Shown here piece by piece: positions 22,118-34,700 of a stretch of DNA of 64,000 nt. The DNA is from Hyaloscypha bicolor E. Lineage: Eukaryota > Ascomycota > Leotiomycetes > Helotiales > Hyaloscyphaceae. Location of the stretch: contig NW_020194583.1 in the NCBI RefSeq assembly GCF_002865645.1, positions 24,049-88,048 on the forward strand, given 5' to 3'. A program made the translations under genes and the position numbers. How positions within the stretch are numbered: position 1 is the first letter of the stretch; each line of letters opens with the position of its first letter. The notes under the pieces were generated by a model. That model was given only the letters and a program-made list of their open reading frames with translations, did no database searches and was not told where the DNA came from.

Positions 22118-25100
22118 TTAGCCAAGGTTCATCTCATTGAACTGCATATATATTAGCAGGGATGCAAATCCAATTTGAGGGATAATGAAGAATGAGGATA
22201 GAAGTAGGCTAGAAATTCAGACTCACCCGCTCACCCGCCCCCCTCAACTCCTCAAAAGCATCAAGAACATCAAAGCCCATACCCAGCAACGTATCTCTCT
22301 CCTCCCCCGCCACCCAACAAAGCACACACGCACCCGCCTTGTGCGCCTTATTCTGCCTGATCCCCAGTAGTGCCAGACCCTGAAGCACAATAGCAGCCTG
22401 CGGCGTATTCTGCACAACTGGTGCTAAGATACCGCCTATCCCACCACTCCCCCCGGAGCCGTTGGAAGTGGCAGAAAGAGATTTCAGCACGGGGACATAT
22501 GTCGATAAAGAGGATTCCGGACGCGTGATGATGACCGTGCCGACGAGACTCCCATCCACAGGACTTTTCGCCCTTACAACGCCGCAACTCTTCTCATCTG
22601 CGAGGGCGAGATTATAGAGTGCTAACACTTCCGGACCAGAGTGTGTAGATACGTGTTCCAGGACAGAAGCAGCGTTCTCGCGGCCGTGGATAAGGTCGAA
22701 TGCGAATGAGACCCGCTGGATATTGGCTAGTAGGCCCTCTGGTGGCGCCCAATGTGATAAGTTCCGGATGGATAGGGTGTAGAGGAGACGAGGAGACGAG
22801 ATGTCCCAGCCATTGGCTGCGAACCATCTTTTGAGTCTTGCGCCTTCTGTGAGATCACTCATCGGAATCCCCAGGAAAATGTTTGGCAGGGAAGAACCGA
22901 GTTGCAGGGCTGTGATTTTCATGTTGGGATATTTTGGGTTTGGGGATAGGAGGCCTCGGACAGCGCGCTGGTGGAGCGAGTGTCCGATGGATAGGTTGCG
23001 TTTTGAGGGGTCGACGAAGAGGGCAGAGATTAGGGCGAGCGAGCGCGCGGGGTATGTGTAGGTTGCGCAGAAGCCGAAGAGGGCTTGTGTGCTGGAGTTG
23101 CGGACTACGTAGTGGGCTTCTTCGATTGGTTCAGCAAGGTCGGGGATTCCGACCTGAAAAATTGTAATTAGTTTGGGGCTCGGATGAGTTTGGAAAGGGG
23201 GTTGGGAGGGGACTTACGAGCTCGAAGGAAGCAGCTGAAGCGCCAGAGAGTCCGGATTGCGTCCCTGGTGGTGAAGTCTTCTCGATGGTTTTTATCAGGG
23301 CTTGCAGTCCTCTGTGATCGCGGTCCCGGTTCCAGGACTCGACTAGCCAGTGTTGTCTTGACTTTTGTACTTTTCTGCTCTTTCTCAGTGTACCTGGCAA
23401 TGTTCCTTGAGGAACGAACTCGCCAAACAGGGCTCGCACTAATGCGCTCATTGCTGTTTCCGTGAAATCGAAAGTGCAGACGTATGTCCCTATCGACTTG
23501 TCCATTGCGAAATCGTAAGGGGAACTGACTGATACGACGATGAGAGACTTCTTCTTTCCACCTGCGCTGAGCATGGAGCACATCATTGCCACATGCTTCG
23601 TGAATCCATTTTGGTACAGATTTCTGTTTGCATCTGCGGTGATGATGATGATTGCTGCTGCTCTATTGATTAAGTTCTCGTGTACTGGACGCACTCCATT
23701 GGCTGTGTAAGAGGTATGCAGCAATTTGCCATGCCGTTGCCTTGCAAGTGATCTTCCAAGCTCTCTGAAAACACCCTCCCCACTCATTATCGATGATCTG
23801 TGCAGCCATTTGTCGTGATCTGTTGACACAGACCTCGCAGTTTCGGCGAGAGTCTTTGTCGCTGCAGAAGCTGGCAATGGTTTCACGAGTGGTGTGAGAA
23901 GTAGCAATTCGTCGTCTGGGTATAGGGTGTTGGAAAGCGGAAGAAGATGTCCTTTGTCCCTCATAATCGTGATAGAACTGTCATACGCTCTTGTTGAGAG
24001 CGCAAGATGGCTTGGGTGGATTGTGGAAAGTAGACTGATTCCTGGTGGTTTCAAAGCTTCGTGCCAATTCGTGCATTTCGACTTCAGTTGAAGTACACGC
24101 TTGAGAGAGATCATGATCCGGTCTCTTGAGATCATATCGTTCTCAACTCCAAGCTTCAATCCAGAGATGGCTTCTTGCTGGACTGCAAATGACCGACAGA
24201 GAAGTACGAGATCACATCCAGCTTCAACTGCCATCACTGTGCCGCCTCGAACACCAATGTCATGGCTCAAGGCGTCCATTTCGAGACATTCTGAGATAGT
24301 AACTCCGTTGAAGCCAAGATCATTTCTCAGCAGCTCATCCACGACTTGGTCGCTGAGGCAAGCATGCATGACATTCATACCTGAGATCATCAACAGCTGG
24401 ACAAACAGAATGGGCGGCGATACATACTCGCATTGGCCATAGCACATCCGCCAACCATCATAGCATCCAGGCCGTCTCGGATAGCATTTCGAAACGGAAC
24501 AAGAGCACTCAAACTCAGCTGTTCAATGGTTTCAGTGATAATTGGCATATCCAGAGAGGATCCCAAGAAGTCCAAGTTGCCATATGAAGGGAAATGCTTC
24601 CCGCAAGTCGTAAGCCCAGCATCCTTGTACCCATTCATAGCCGCAATTCCATATTGTGATACCTCTTGAGGATCATCTCCAGTTGCTCTTACTCCCAATG
24701 GTTGATATCGAGCATTTGTCAACACATCCAGAACTGGTCCCATGATCATGTTGACTCCAACTGCGGAGACCTCCTTTGCGGTAGCATTCGCAACTTCATA
24801 GGCCAGTTCCAGAGACCCAGTTGCTGCAGTTCCCATGGCACTGGGAAATTGACAGATATAGTCCTCATCAAAGAGACTGTTGACACCGCCATTTTCTTGA
24901 TCCACAGCAATGAGAAGTGGCACGGGATGACCGGCTTGATGGGCGATCGTTTGCAGCTCTTGGACCAGTCTGGCTGTATCCTGGGCAGCTGCGAAGGTCA
25001 GTACTTGTTGAGAGAGAGAACTAAATAAACACGGCAAATGATGAATCAGATAAACCAAGGGATATCGGATGAGAAGGTAGTTCGGCCTCGGAAACGTGAC

Positions 25101-25400
25101 TTGACGCCCCCGAATAACATAAGTCTCAAGCCACGAAATGCCTCAGACTACGCAAAGAAATTCCATGTACTTTTCAAGTTCTTGGTAGTCAACAAAATAG
25201 CCCCTAAATGGTGATCCTCAATCAGGGTGCGTATCTGAGGCGTGACCTCCGTCCCCTCCCACCCCATAAAGAAGAGCTGGCCCATCGCCCTTCACAAGTC
25301 AGCACACCTCACCACCAGCACTCACTCACGGGAAATCCTCAGCTCACCAATCGAGATCCTGCCACAGCGGGTCCAGCTCATCTCCATCCTGGGCCTCCAT
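22118..25400 (-). CDS. nag3: GH3 beta-N-acetylglucosaminidase fused to GNAT-like domains (NAG3 type), 948 aa
   Basis: Minus-strand exons are 25400-25348, 25289-25171, 24988-24428, 24380-23218, 23153-22227 and 22141-22118, with consistent phases. If the last intron is not removed, the protein ends VSLNF at 22209 instead. The first about 630 residues are a NagZ-like GH3 enzyme that would release terminal GlcNAc from chitin fragments. It has a DWAMGQLFFMGWEGT start, PLLIAVDQENGG, KHFPSYG (about 188-194) and GVTISECLEMDALS, then a second alpha/beta domain. At the place where GH3 enzymes normally have Ser-Asp (nucleophile) there is Ser-Glu (about 274-275). From about 633 the protein continues with GNAT-like sequence (LFVDPSKRNLSIGHSLHQRA). 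A second similar block ends near FDVLDAFEEL. There is no signal peptide, so it is probably intracellular. It is divergently transcribed from the deacetylase gene within a GlcNAc cluster. The gene symbol follows the Trichoderma naming. Confidence 0.88.
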
Positions 25401-26272
25401 CTTCACCGTGACCTGTCGCCCGTCGGACGCCGTGACGGAGGATCTGACGTTGAACCGTGATCGACTCGACTCTCGGGTTTATGGCGGGGTGTATACAACG
25501 TCGCTCCTCTTCAGACTGGCGGTCTCAGCACACACGTGCATCATATGTTTCGGTGGGCGATGCAACGTGTATTTGGGCGCGGACATGCGTCGTCTCAAGA
25601 ACCTCACAGACTGTGTAACGGCAAAGGGGCGCTCTACTACACCGCGGCTTCGAGCTGGATTTCTTCTAGAAGCTTTCTGTGGACAAAGGTCCGGCATGAT
25701 CACGTGAACAGGCCCATTTCGGCCAGTGTTCCCGACCCCTGTCCACCTGTCGGTTCAATTCCCAGCACCACCCTCTCTCACGCATACGGCCTTCCAAACA
25801 TCACGGCTGCTCCATCGATCACTCATCCCAAGGAAAGCGATTTTCATTTTTCGCATTCCCTTTTGTTTGCAACTGTGCCTTGCGGCCCGTTGATTTTTGC
25901 GTGCTCACCCTCACTTGCTTGATTTGCTCAGATTCCCTATCTCGCCTGGCGAACTCGGCGTTTGCTGATCACTCGGATGAGACGTTACATCTCATCTTCC
26001 TCCATCAACGATTTGGCTGGCCACCACGGTACCGTGCCTACCATTCAGCATCGCCATCGGCCTCCACTTTTGCGGCTGGCCTAGCGGTAAGCCGTCATTC
26101 TTGACCGTCGACGCTTAGCTTGTGAGTGATATCTAAGGCGCCTTTCGAGCCCCGAGAAGCTTCCTGTCATGCATTATGTAGACTCTCAAGGTAAATCGTG
26201 GTGGAACGCCACAACCACAACATTTCATACTCACAATCTCTTCTTTTCCGTTTCCTCATCTCAGAAGCCAAG
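25401..26272. promoter_or_regulatory. Divergent promoter region between GH3 and deacetylase genes
   Basis: 872 bp separate the start codons of the two divergent GlcNAc-cluster genes. The only frames inside are short shadows. A CT/TC-rich tract precedes the plus-strand start (26235-26265). Co-regulation by the cluster's Ndt80-like factor is likely from knowledge of the Trichoderma cluster. I did not identify a binding site. Confidence 0.6.
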
Positions 26273-27636
26273 ATGCCTTCTGCAGTCCCTACCCGCAAAG
26301 ATAGAATCACAAAATTCACAAACTGCAGACTGGTGATCGGGAATGAGTTGGTGGAGCAAGATCTGTGGGTGAGCTCGGCGACTGGCAAGATTGTGCGGAG
26401 TCAACAGGTGTTCTATGGCGAGAACGTGGTGCCAGACATCACGATCGATTTGAGAGGGAAGATCGTCGCGCCGGGCTTGATTGATGTCCAGCTCAATGGA
26501 GCGTTTGGGTTCAATTTCAGCCAGATACCGGAGGATCCGTCCACGTATGGGAAGACGCTGAGGCAGGTGAACAAGCGTTTGATACAGACCGGAGTCACGT
26601 CCTACCTGCCAACACTCACGTCGGAAAAGATTGAAGTATATCATCAGGTCGGCCACCTCTCTCAAACCAGAATCAAAATCAAAGGTTTAATGGAAATGAA
26701 TAGGCACTCCCCTTCCTGGGTCCCTCGGGCACACACCGCATCGCAGAAGACGGATCCGAATCCCTCGGCGCTCACGTCGAAGGGCCTTTCATCAACCCCA
26801 CCAAAAACGGAATCCACAAAGTAGGCAACATCATCCCCGCCCACAGCATTACCGACCTAGAAACCTGCTACCTCTCCTCCCACCTAAACCCCACCCTCGA
26901 CCCCCTCACTGGTACCCTTCGTCCCCCCATCATCAAGAAAATCACTGCCGCGCCAGAAGTCGCAAACATGATGAGCCTGATCCCAGAGATCACATCTAGA
27001 GGAATAATCTACTCTATTGGACACACAGAAGCCACCTACGAAGAAGCCTCTCTCGCCGTCGCCTCGGGCGCAACCATGATAACGCACCTCTTCAACGCCA
27101 TGCGTCCCCTGCACCACCGCAACCCCGGCGTCTTCGGCGTCCTGGGGCTCGCTGAGTCTCTTCCCCGTCCCTATTTCGGGATCATAGCAGACGGCATCCA
27201 TCTCCACCCCACCAGTATAAAAATCGCGTTCAACGCGCACCCTGAAGGTTTCATACTGGTGACTGATGCGATGCATCTCGTTGGGCTGGAGGATGGGGTG
27301 TATGAGTGGACGAACGGGGAGAGAATCATCAAGGTTGGGGCGAAATTGATTTTAGAAGGCACGGTGGATAAGATTGCTGGGAGCAGTATCACTTTGATTG
27401 AGTGTGTGACGAACTTTTTGAATTGGGGAGGCGTCAGTATCCCAGCTGCGTTGAAGGCGGTTACGAGTACGCCGGCTGCGATGCTCGGCATGTCGGCGGT
27501 GAAGGGCAATTTGGTCAGTGATGCGGATGCGGATTTGGTTGTTATTGAGGAGGAGCATGATGCAAATGGATGGCGGAATCTGAGGATTGATCAAGTGTGG
27601 AAGTTTGGGACGAAGGTGTGGGATAGGGAATTGTAG
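26273..27636 (+). CDS. dac1: N-acetylglucosamine-6-phosphate deacetylase, 435 aa
   Basis: Exons are 26273-26647 and 26704-27636, phase 0. The intron donor is an atypical GTCGGC but the AATAG acceptor and protein continuity are clear. The enzyme (EC 3.5.1.25, amidohydrolase superfamily, NagA family) converts GlcNAc-6-P to GlcN-6-P plus acetate. Visible signatures are KIVAPGLIDVQLNGAFGFNF near residue 70, LGAHVEGPFINPTKNG with the metal-binding Glu at about 151, YSIGHTEATYEEA, MITHLFNAMRPLHHRNPG, ADGIHLHP and FILVTDAMHLVG with the catalytic Asp. The length fits the family. An in-frame ATG 75 bases upstream exists, but the start MPSAVPTRKDR fits family N-termini better. Divergent partner: the GH3 gene. 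Confidence 0.93.
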
Positions 27637-29728
27637 ATGAGAAGAGAGAACCTTCAGAGGTCGATTGCAGATGCATGTATCAGGCGTTCAGTGTTTACCT
27701 TCAAGAGATTTTCGGGATCAAGATTGTGCATCTTTGACCCACAGTGGAAGTTAGAAAGATTTCCCCGTACATAAGCACCAAATAAAGCCAATGACAATGT
27801 GTATATATTCCTGGGTTGCAGGTGTCATTGTGTCCCTGCCCCTTCCCATCATCACGTGCTTCACTCACAACCTTGAGCGATTCTTCCTAGTCATCTCAGA
27901 CACTCCTCCTCCAAGCAAATGCAGTCCCTTTCTTCTGCATCTCTAGAGCGGAATACCAGAACTTCTCACTTCACAATTCTCAAATCTTATTCATCAATTT
28001 CGCTGATTCCGCTCTTGTCAGGTAGGTTGATTATCAAAAGGGAACGGCAATGCTGAATACCAAACAAACACTCAAATAAAAACCCTCCAAAACAAGCTCA
28101 ACATCTAAGCCCTCCCCCTCCCGACACTTTTATTCACTCCACATCCAACTTGAGACTTTTGTTGCAGATCGACAATCTCATACCCCAAACCCTTCTCTCA
28201 TAACTCAATCCTCTTCTCACCAGTTCCCATTATGAGAATCGCGACATCCAACAAAATGATGAGAGGGAGAGAGAAGCTGCATATGCACCCCTACCTCTCG
28301 ACCTCTCATAACTCTACTGCAGATCGACAATTCCCATTATCAGATATCGATGAATTCTCATTATAAAGCATGAGAATCGCGACCTGCAACGAAAACAAAA
28401 ATTTCCAAGGGTACAATTCACCCGACAAAGGTCTTCACCACCTTGAACGGCGTTCCAACATAGCGAAACTTTTGGAACACTGACATTGGACATATTGGAA
28501 TGAGAGCAGACTTCTTTCCCAATGCTGTGCTCGAGAGTGATCTCGGGGTCAGCGCTGAGCTCGATATTCCAATGAATCCCCCAGAACCCTTGCAACACTC
28601 GCAACAGGCTTACAACAGTCAAGAACATAATCGAGAAGTTTTCGACGGGCTGGGTTACACGCCCCCCCCCCCCCCCTTTTTTTTTTCCCAGTCGAGGCCC
28701 CAGACAACAGGACAAGAATCTCCTATGAAAAATCGATAGATGAGATATTAAGTGTATTCCACGACATCTTGCAGACATCTCGAAGCGCTCTCATACCTCC
28801 CCGCTCACTCCGCCCAACTTCCCAGCGTACTACACTCGCAACCCGAAAAACAGCGATAGATAACAACCATATTCGAAGTTAGCATTCAATTGGCCAGCGA
28901 ACCCGCTGTATTCGATTCGATTCAATCCGATTCGCTATCGCCTCACTGAATTCTTCGAAAACGGGCCAAGCCACCCAGCGAGCGCGGTGGATGGGCACGT
29001 GGAGTGAATAACCCATGCAAGCATCAGAAGGCAATGGTGGAGGCGAGAGCGAGACGAGTTGGAGGCAGAAAAGTAAACAAGCGTAGATGTGTTTAAATGC
29101 AAGCATAACATTGAACGGAAACGAGGAGTCGTTTCGAGTGAATATGGAGGAGTGTGTGGTAGGCACGAGGATAAGAGTTGCGGGAACGGAAGGAGAGTAA
29201 CCGTATAGCAAGGTATCTGATTTTTGCTTTAGCCGTCTACTTTTAGTAGTGCGGGGCCAGAGCAGGGAGTATTGACGAGCTAGCTCAAAATGTTGCGAAA
29301 GTCAGAGAGTGTGAGCGGGCGAACAAGTAGGCTGTTTGTGAAATGTCATTCCAGATCATAATATAGCAGTACAATGCCGGACCTTCCCTATATGCAAGCG
29401 AGTTAAATGCTCAAGCCGGCGAAATAAAGATCCTGTAACCACAATGCTCTTCCTCGTCCGTTCTCTTTTCAAGTGGGTATCATTCGGTCATCCATTCCAC
29501 CACTTCTCCCGCATGGCTCTGGTATATTTAGGGGACTTGCCTCTTTCCCAATCCTTGATTCTTCTCCACCGGCTGTGGCGGACCAGGAGACGTCCAGCTA
29601 AGTCCTCTCACTTCTCACCCATCGATTTGGTTCGTCTTCGTTCTCGGCGATGTTGGTCTTGTGATGACCCCAAGCGCAAGGACACCAGAAGCCCATTCCT
29701 CACTTCAATCCCCGGATACGATCCGCTT
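27637..29728. other. Intergenic between deacetylase and Ndt80-like gene, no supported gene
   Basis: About 2.1 kb. Contains a homopolymer block C15T10 (28662-28686). It also holds a pair of weak direct repeats: GCAGATCGACAAT at about 28165 and 28321, and ATGAGAATCGCGAC at about 28231 and 28369. The 154-codon minus frame at 28314-28778 spans the homopolymer and is not believable. These are the 3' regions of two convergent genes. Confidence 0.5.
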
Positions 29729-31702
29729 TTAATCGTCTGCAGAGAAGTATCTCTTCGTCTTATTCTTCAATTGCGTTGCCTTGAGCTCCGGAGGTACAAT
29801 CGTATGATGCACAACATGAGGTCGATAAATCGCATCAACAGGAGGCATCCTAATATCGTTAGCCTTCTTCCTCCCATTCTGTACCCCTTTCAATTTCTCC
29901 AAGGCCCAAAGCCTCCAGGGAAAAGGGCAGAAAACTCACCAATCATCCAAGCTCAACGGAAAATACTCATACAACAAGTCCGCACTCTCCGGGCTCCCCA
30001 CGCCCACAACCTGCCCCTTCTTCCCCACCATCCCCGCCTTCTCGAGCACAGGACTAATGTCCCCACCCACTCTCCCAAATGCCGGATGGGCCTTGCCGAT
30101 CCCATACTCATCATCTGCGAGACTCAGGTCAATGGGTGCAGTTGCTTCCGTAACAGCTTTGCTGGCCGACGTCTCTAAGGAGTTCCACCGTGTTTGCGGG
30201 ACCGGAGGACGTGTGGATGGGAAAGAGGTTTGGTGGGAGAGGGTGGGTTTCTTGGCTTGGCGGGGGAGACTGTTGTCCGAGGAGGACGAGGTGAGGGAGG
30301 GCGAGGGGAGGGGGTTGATGTTATTACTGTTGTTCCAGTCGGGGAGGTCGAGGGGTTGCTGCTTTCATCAATTGCTGTCTCAGAAAAAGTAAAGGGGGGA
30401 AAGGAGACATACCTGTAATTGATTCAGGGCATAGAATCTGTAATTGCTATTCGTGACCCCTGGATCAACCTTCACTTGCGGAGCCGTATTATTTGAATCA
30501 CTCATCGTCCTCGGCTTCGACTCCAGTTTTCTCTCGCTGAGCGGGACGTCTTTCCTGCTGTCGAAATTCCTCGGACTTCTTCCCCGCACAATGATCGGTC
30601 CACTCTGGATCTCTGCCAGCTTCACAGTCTCTCCCGTAGCAAGGGTTGCCATCAGATTGATCTGAATAACATAATGTTGCTGCAGACCCTTTCTCCGTCC
30701 ATTGTTAGCGGTCGCGTGCTTAAACTGAAGCCGCTTCCACGCAATGGGTATCGAGACACAGGTAGGGTCGAGCTCGGGGTTCATGCTGAGATCCAAAGGC
30801 CATTTCGGCGGTGCAGCTCCAGCTTTATCCTCGCTGCTCGTCACAGTCGAGGTCTTCCACGGCACGGAAATAATCTCCGTGCTCTTGCCCTCAATGCTCT
30901 CCAGCGCAGAAATCGTCGCAATCAAATCGTATAACGGGACCTGTTGTCCCTGCTCATTAATCATGCTCTTGATTCCTCTACTAAGCGTCACCGTCCCGCT
31001 GATCTGGAAGAGATTCCTTCGGTAGCAAGTCAATTCCATCGGCCTGTTGCCACCGGTATTGTTGTCGCCAAACACATCTTCGGCGACGAAGAACATGCCG
31101 TACAGCTCGGCGGACATAGCTGGCCATGTCTGACCCGCATCATCCAGAGTCGGTGCCTTGAGAATCGGCGCGCCGAAACCAAGCAGTTTATTGTCGAGAT
31201 CTTGGGCATTGGTATTGGCATCCGCATTGTTATTGGAATTCGATTCGTCGAGGAGAGATTCATACGGTGCAGATTGGTATGAAAACGGGTCTTCGAAGGT
31301 GCTCGAGAAGGCGTCGCCGAACTCGTAGGAGGGCGTGAAGGGCAGTGGAGGCAGCCCGCTATTGTGCACGTCGTCTCTGTTCGGGATCTTGTCAGCACTG
31401 TGTTACTCGAGGCGAAGATCGTGGCTTCATAATTGCAGATTTAAACAGAGGGTAAAAGAGTCGTACAATAAGCCATCCCCCTCGAAGTTCAGGTCGTGGT
31501 CGAATGCATCCATGCTGCCGAGCATCTCGCGGCCGTTGTCCGGGCCGCTCAGTCGCAAGATGTCGTCCGAAGTCGAGGCGGTCATAATCAAGCTCCCGGC
31601 ATCATAACCAGCCATCGTCGCTCCAGCAGCTCGACTGGCGCTGTGGTTCCTGAGACTGGCGGGGTGGTGAGGCGTGCTTTGGCGCTGGGAAGAGTGAATC
31701 AT
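29729..31702 (-). CDS. ron1: Ndt80/PhoG-like transcription factor, RON1 type, 579 aa
   Basis: Minus-strand exons are 31702-31467, 31376-30413, 30358-29940 and 29849-29729. The donors are GTACGA, GTATGT and GTGAGT, and phases agree. The product has the p53-like Ig-fold DNA-binding domain of the Ndt80 family at about residues 140-345: GGNRPMELTCYRRNLFQISG, VPLYDLIATISALE, SIPIAWKRLQFKHATANNGR, QQHYVIQINLMATLA and the basic loop VRGRSPRNFDSRK. The flanks are Ser/Pro-rich and probably disordered. A conserved-looking C-terminus ends ATQLKNKTKRYFSADD. In Trichoderma reesei, RON1 activates the GlcNAc catabolic cluster and lies inside it. The same neighbourhood here supports that role. Confidence 0.9.
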
Positions 31703-34700
31703 CGGATGGAGATGCCGTCGTGCGCATTATCGTTGTCTCATCGGGGGCGGGTGTCTATCTCTGATGTGGATGCGGAGAAGATGGGGTCGGTGGCTCAGTG
31801 GAGAAACCTTCCCGCTGATATTGGATATGGGGAAGGAGAATGCTCGTGGCTGCCGTATGGATCAAGTCTGGAGGAGAAGTCGAACGTTCGCGGTCAGGTT
31901 GTTCGATGCAAAGAAAGGGGAGAGCCGGGGCGTGCACCGTTAGGTTAAGGTTGCCGTTGGCTGGCGGGCTGGTGGGTACAGCACGGAGTATGGCTGTGGG
32001 AAAATGACAGAAGCGTGGATGCCGTGCGTGCGATGGCGTTCGGCGCTGGCTGGGGCCGTGAAGTGGTAGTGTGGCACTGGAGTGTGTGGCCAATTGGTGC
32101 CAATTGGCGCTGCTACCACGCTTTGCGCCGGCCTGCTCGCCTTCTGTGCTGCTTCGACGGGGCTTCCGCACTGTGCCAATAAACTACTGGTACCACACTA
32201 CAGTATGGTGGTTATCTCTGCCCCAGCCTTATCTCGACCTCGACCTCCGCTGCATTTCAATTGCTCAACCAGCGCCCCCCCACAGCGGCCCACACCGATC
32301 GGGAAGGACTTAAGATATTCCATTCCTTTCCTCTCGGTAGCATGATATTAATTAACTTGTATCCTCAGTGCACTTTTGTATCGTTCATCCAGTCGCGAAG
32401 CTATCTCCAGACTGGCCATTGCGCCTCGGTCGTACTTCTCGAGTGAGAAAGAGAGCTTGCTGGGCTTGCTAGCTTCCATTCCCCCGCATTTGTCTCACGG
32501 GCCAATGGCACCCCGAGCCAATGCGGCCCTAATTCGACGGAAAAGAAAAAGGGGAAGGACCATCCACACTCCAGCTCTCCTTTTTACTTTCTTTCTCTTG
32601 CTGGTACAATAGAAACAAGGAGACGATAGCATGAAGTTTGGTCTATGAAGCTTTTTGCAGGAGAGAAGAGGCACAGTTGTTGAACTTGCATGTGTAACGA
32701 TAAGGCAACATGTGCGAGCACGTGAGCATTCGTGGAAAGGGGAAAGGTTGTTTCCCCGTTGTCTGTCCTCTGATGGCCATTTTATGGAGGGAGTTTATTC
32801 ACTATTTACTGTTTGCAGGCGAGAGGAGGCACAGTTGGGCTTCAGCAAGCATATCAAGAAGCACTGAGCGAGCACGTGAGGATTCGATTAGTGAGACCGG
32901 GAGAGGGAATCCACGACTGCGAGCCAAGTTAGTTACAAATCTTCTATTACGGCCTAGAACTAATACTATAAAGTTAGAATCTTTGATCAAACCTCTCCTA
33001 GCTTCTACTGGAACGTGCGGAGAGCTAGAGCTCTCTAGGAGTTGTTCATGGATTTCCTCAATGATCAAGTTGACACCGTCCTCTCACCTTACTTCTGCTA
33101 TACATATAAAGTCATAGGCGAACGTTGAAACTTTTACGAGAAGCGAGAAGAGGCACAGATGAGTCCTACTGTTGAACCAGGAGCTTCTGCCGAGCACGTG
33201 ATATCGTAAATGACCATTGAGAGCGAGTCAGTAGCCCGGCATCTGCTGCTGAAGGAAGTTGTAGAGCAGGGATAATACCCACCATCGGATGGCAACTGAC
33301 CCTGTTCATGCATCTGCGCAAGCAACACCTCTTCGAGCATGCGACAGCGTCGGACCGTCCCGTCTAAGCCCCCGAGAGCTGCGCATGAACCCTGAGCACC
33401 GGAACCTACCCGGACCTCGAGCGTTCTAGCAGCCATAAGATATGGCTATAAGACTTACCTTCTGCTACAACAGATACGTTGCAAGAAGGCTGTTAGATCC
33501 AAGCGAAGAGGCACAATTGGACATCTAACTGTGGTAAGCGAACCTTTGAGAGGAACAAGTAAGGGGAAGTCCACATTTCCTACCTTTCTATCTCCTTCTA
33601 GATTTTAGTAGGCTACTATTAGGTCTTTCAACCAAGATCCTATTGGGAATCTACTATTGTTTGTTTGTACCAGCTTCGCTTAGCGAAGGAGCCATTTCAT
33701 AGCAGATGAGGTGTGGAAACCCTTGATATCTCATAGAGGGGGCAGGTCTAGAACGAGCTCCTTCGAACAACCTCTCTCCTCTTCTCAGATTCCCACTCTG
33801 CAATAGTGAAAAGTCTTCTAAGGCGAGAAGAGGCAGTGCGGGGCACAGCATGTTTCTTAAACGAAAAAGAATCGACCAGGAAAGAGTGAAGCGCGTTGAG
33901 AGCCGATGGAGAAGCGGAAGGTTCCGTTGCCCAGCCATTCTCCTGCCCTGTTCCATTACCAGCACTTCGTTGAAGCGTTCTTAACATTCTCGATGTGTGT
34001 TTTGCTCACGGTGGTTCCCACGTACCGATCCCCGAAAAGGGGCACGGCTCGCAGCGAGTTAAGCGAGCACGTGGATGGAAAGGGGAAGGTCCCTTTGCTG
34101 ACTTCTCGATACTATTCCGCTTCCTACTCTCATTACACAGCCGCATACCAGCATCGAATACTTATGTATACAGCCGCGCTCCTGTGTCCCCATGCTTTCT
34201 CGGACCGGATTCCGCTGGGCAAGCAGCAGCCCCAGCCGCAGCGTGGTGAGCAGATGAGGTATCGAAAAGGCATATCGGAAGGTAGCTCCAACTCTCTTGC
34301 GCCCTTCTCGCGTCCATCCCATTCCCTGTCCCACTACCAATACAAAACATTTCTCAAGCCATGACCAATGCGTGTTAGGCGAAAGCGGACCGAGGCTGCG
34401 GCTCACAACACTTGAGAAATCCAAAGGTAATCAATGACGTAGGGGAAGTTCCCGTTCCAACTCTTCAGATCCCGCAAAAGCCGCCCTATGCAGGCAATTG
34501 CGGTGCCATTGCGGTGGATCCTCGACTCCGGTTCCGAGTAGCCAGATGCAAGCGACGTGCTAGGAGTACGAGGAGGCTTGAGCAATGAAAATAATAATAA
34601 AAGGGAAAGGTAGCTCTTCTAGCGTTCTTTTTATTGCTACCATAGACTTATGGAATGGTCGCGATACCACTATTGTTTGTACTGTACACAGTTTCTGCAT

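Noticed and set aside
28314..28778. 154-codon minus-strand frame
   Set aside because: It runs through the C15T10 homopolymer, which alone gives GGGGG and KKK, and nothing else resembles a protein.
29444..30178. 244-codon plus-strand frame as a gene
   Set aside because: Antisense to the last two exons of the Ndt80-like gene, whose splice phases and protein sequence are convincing.
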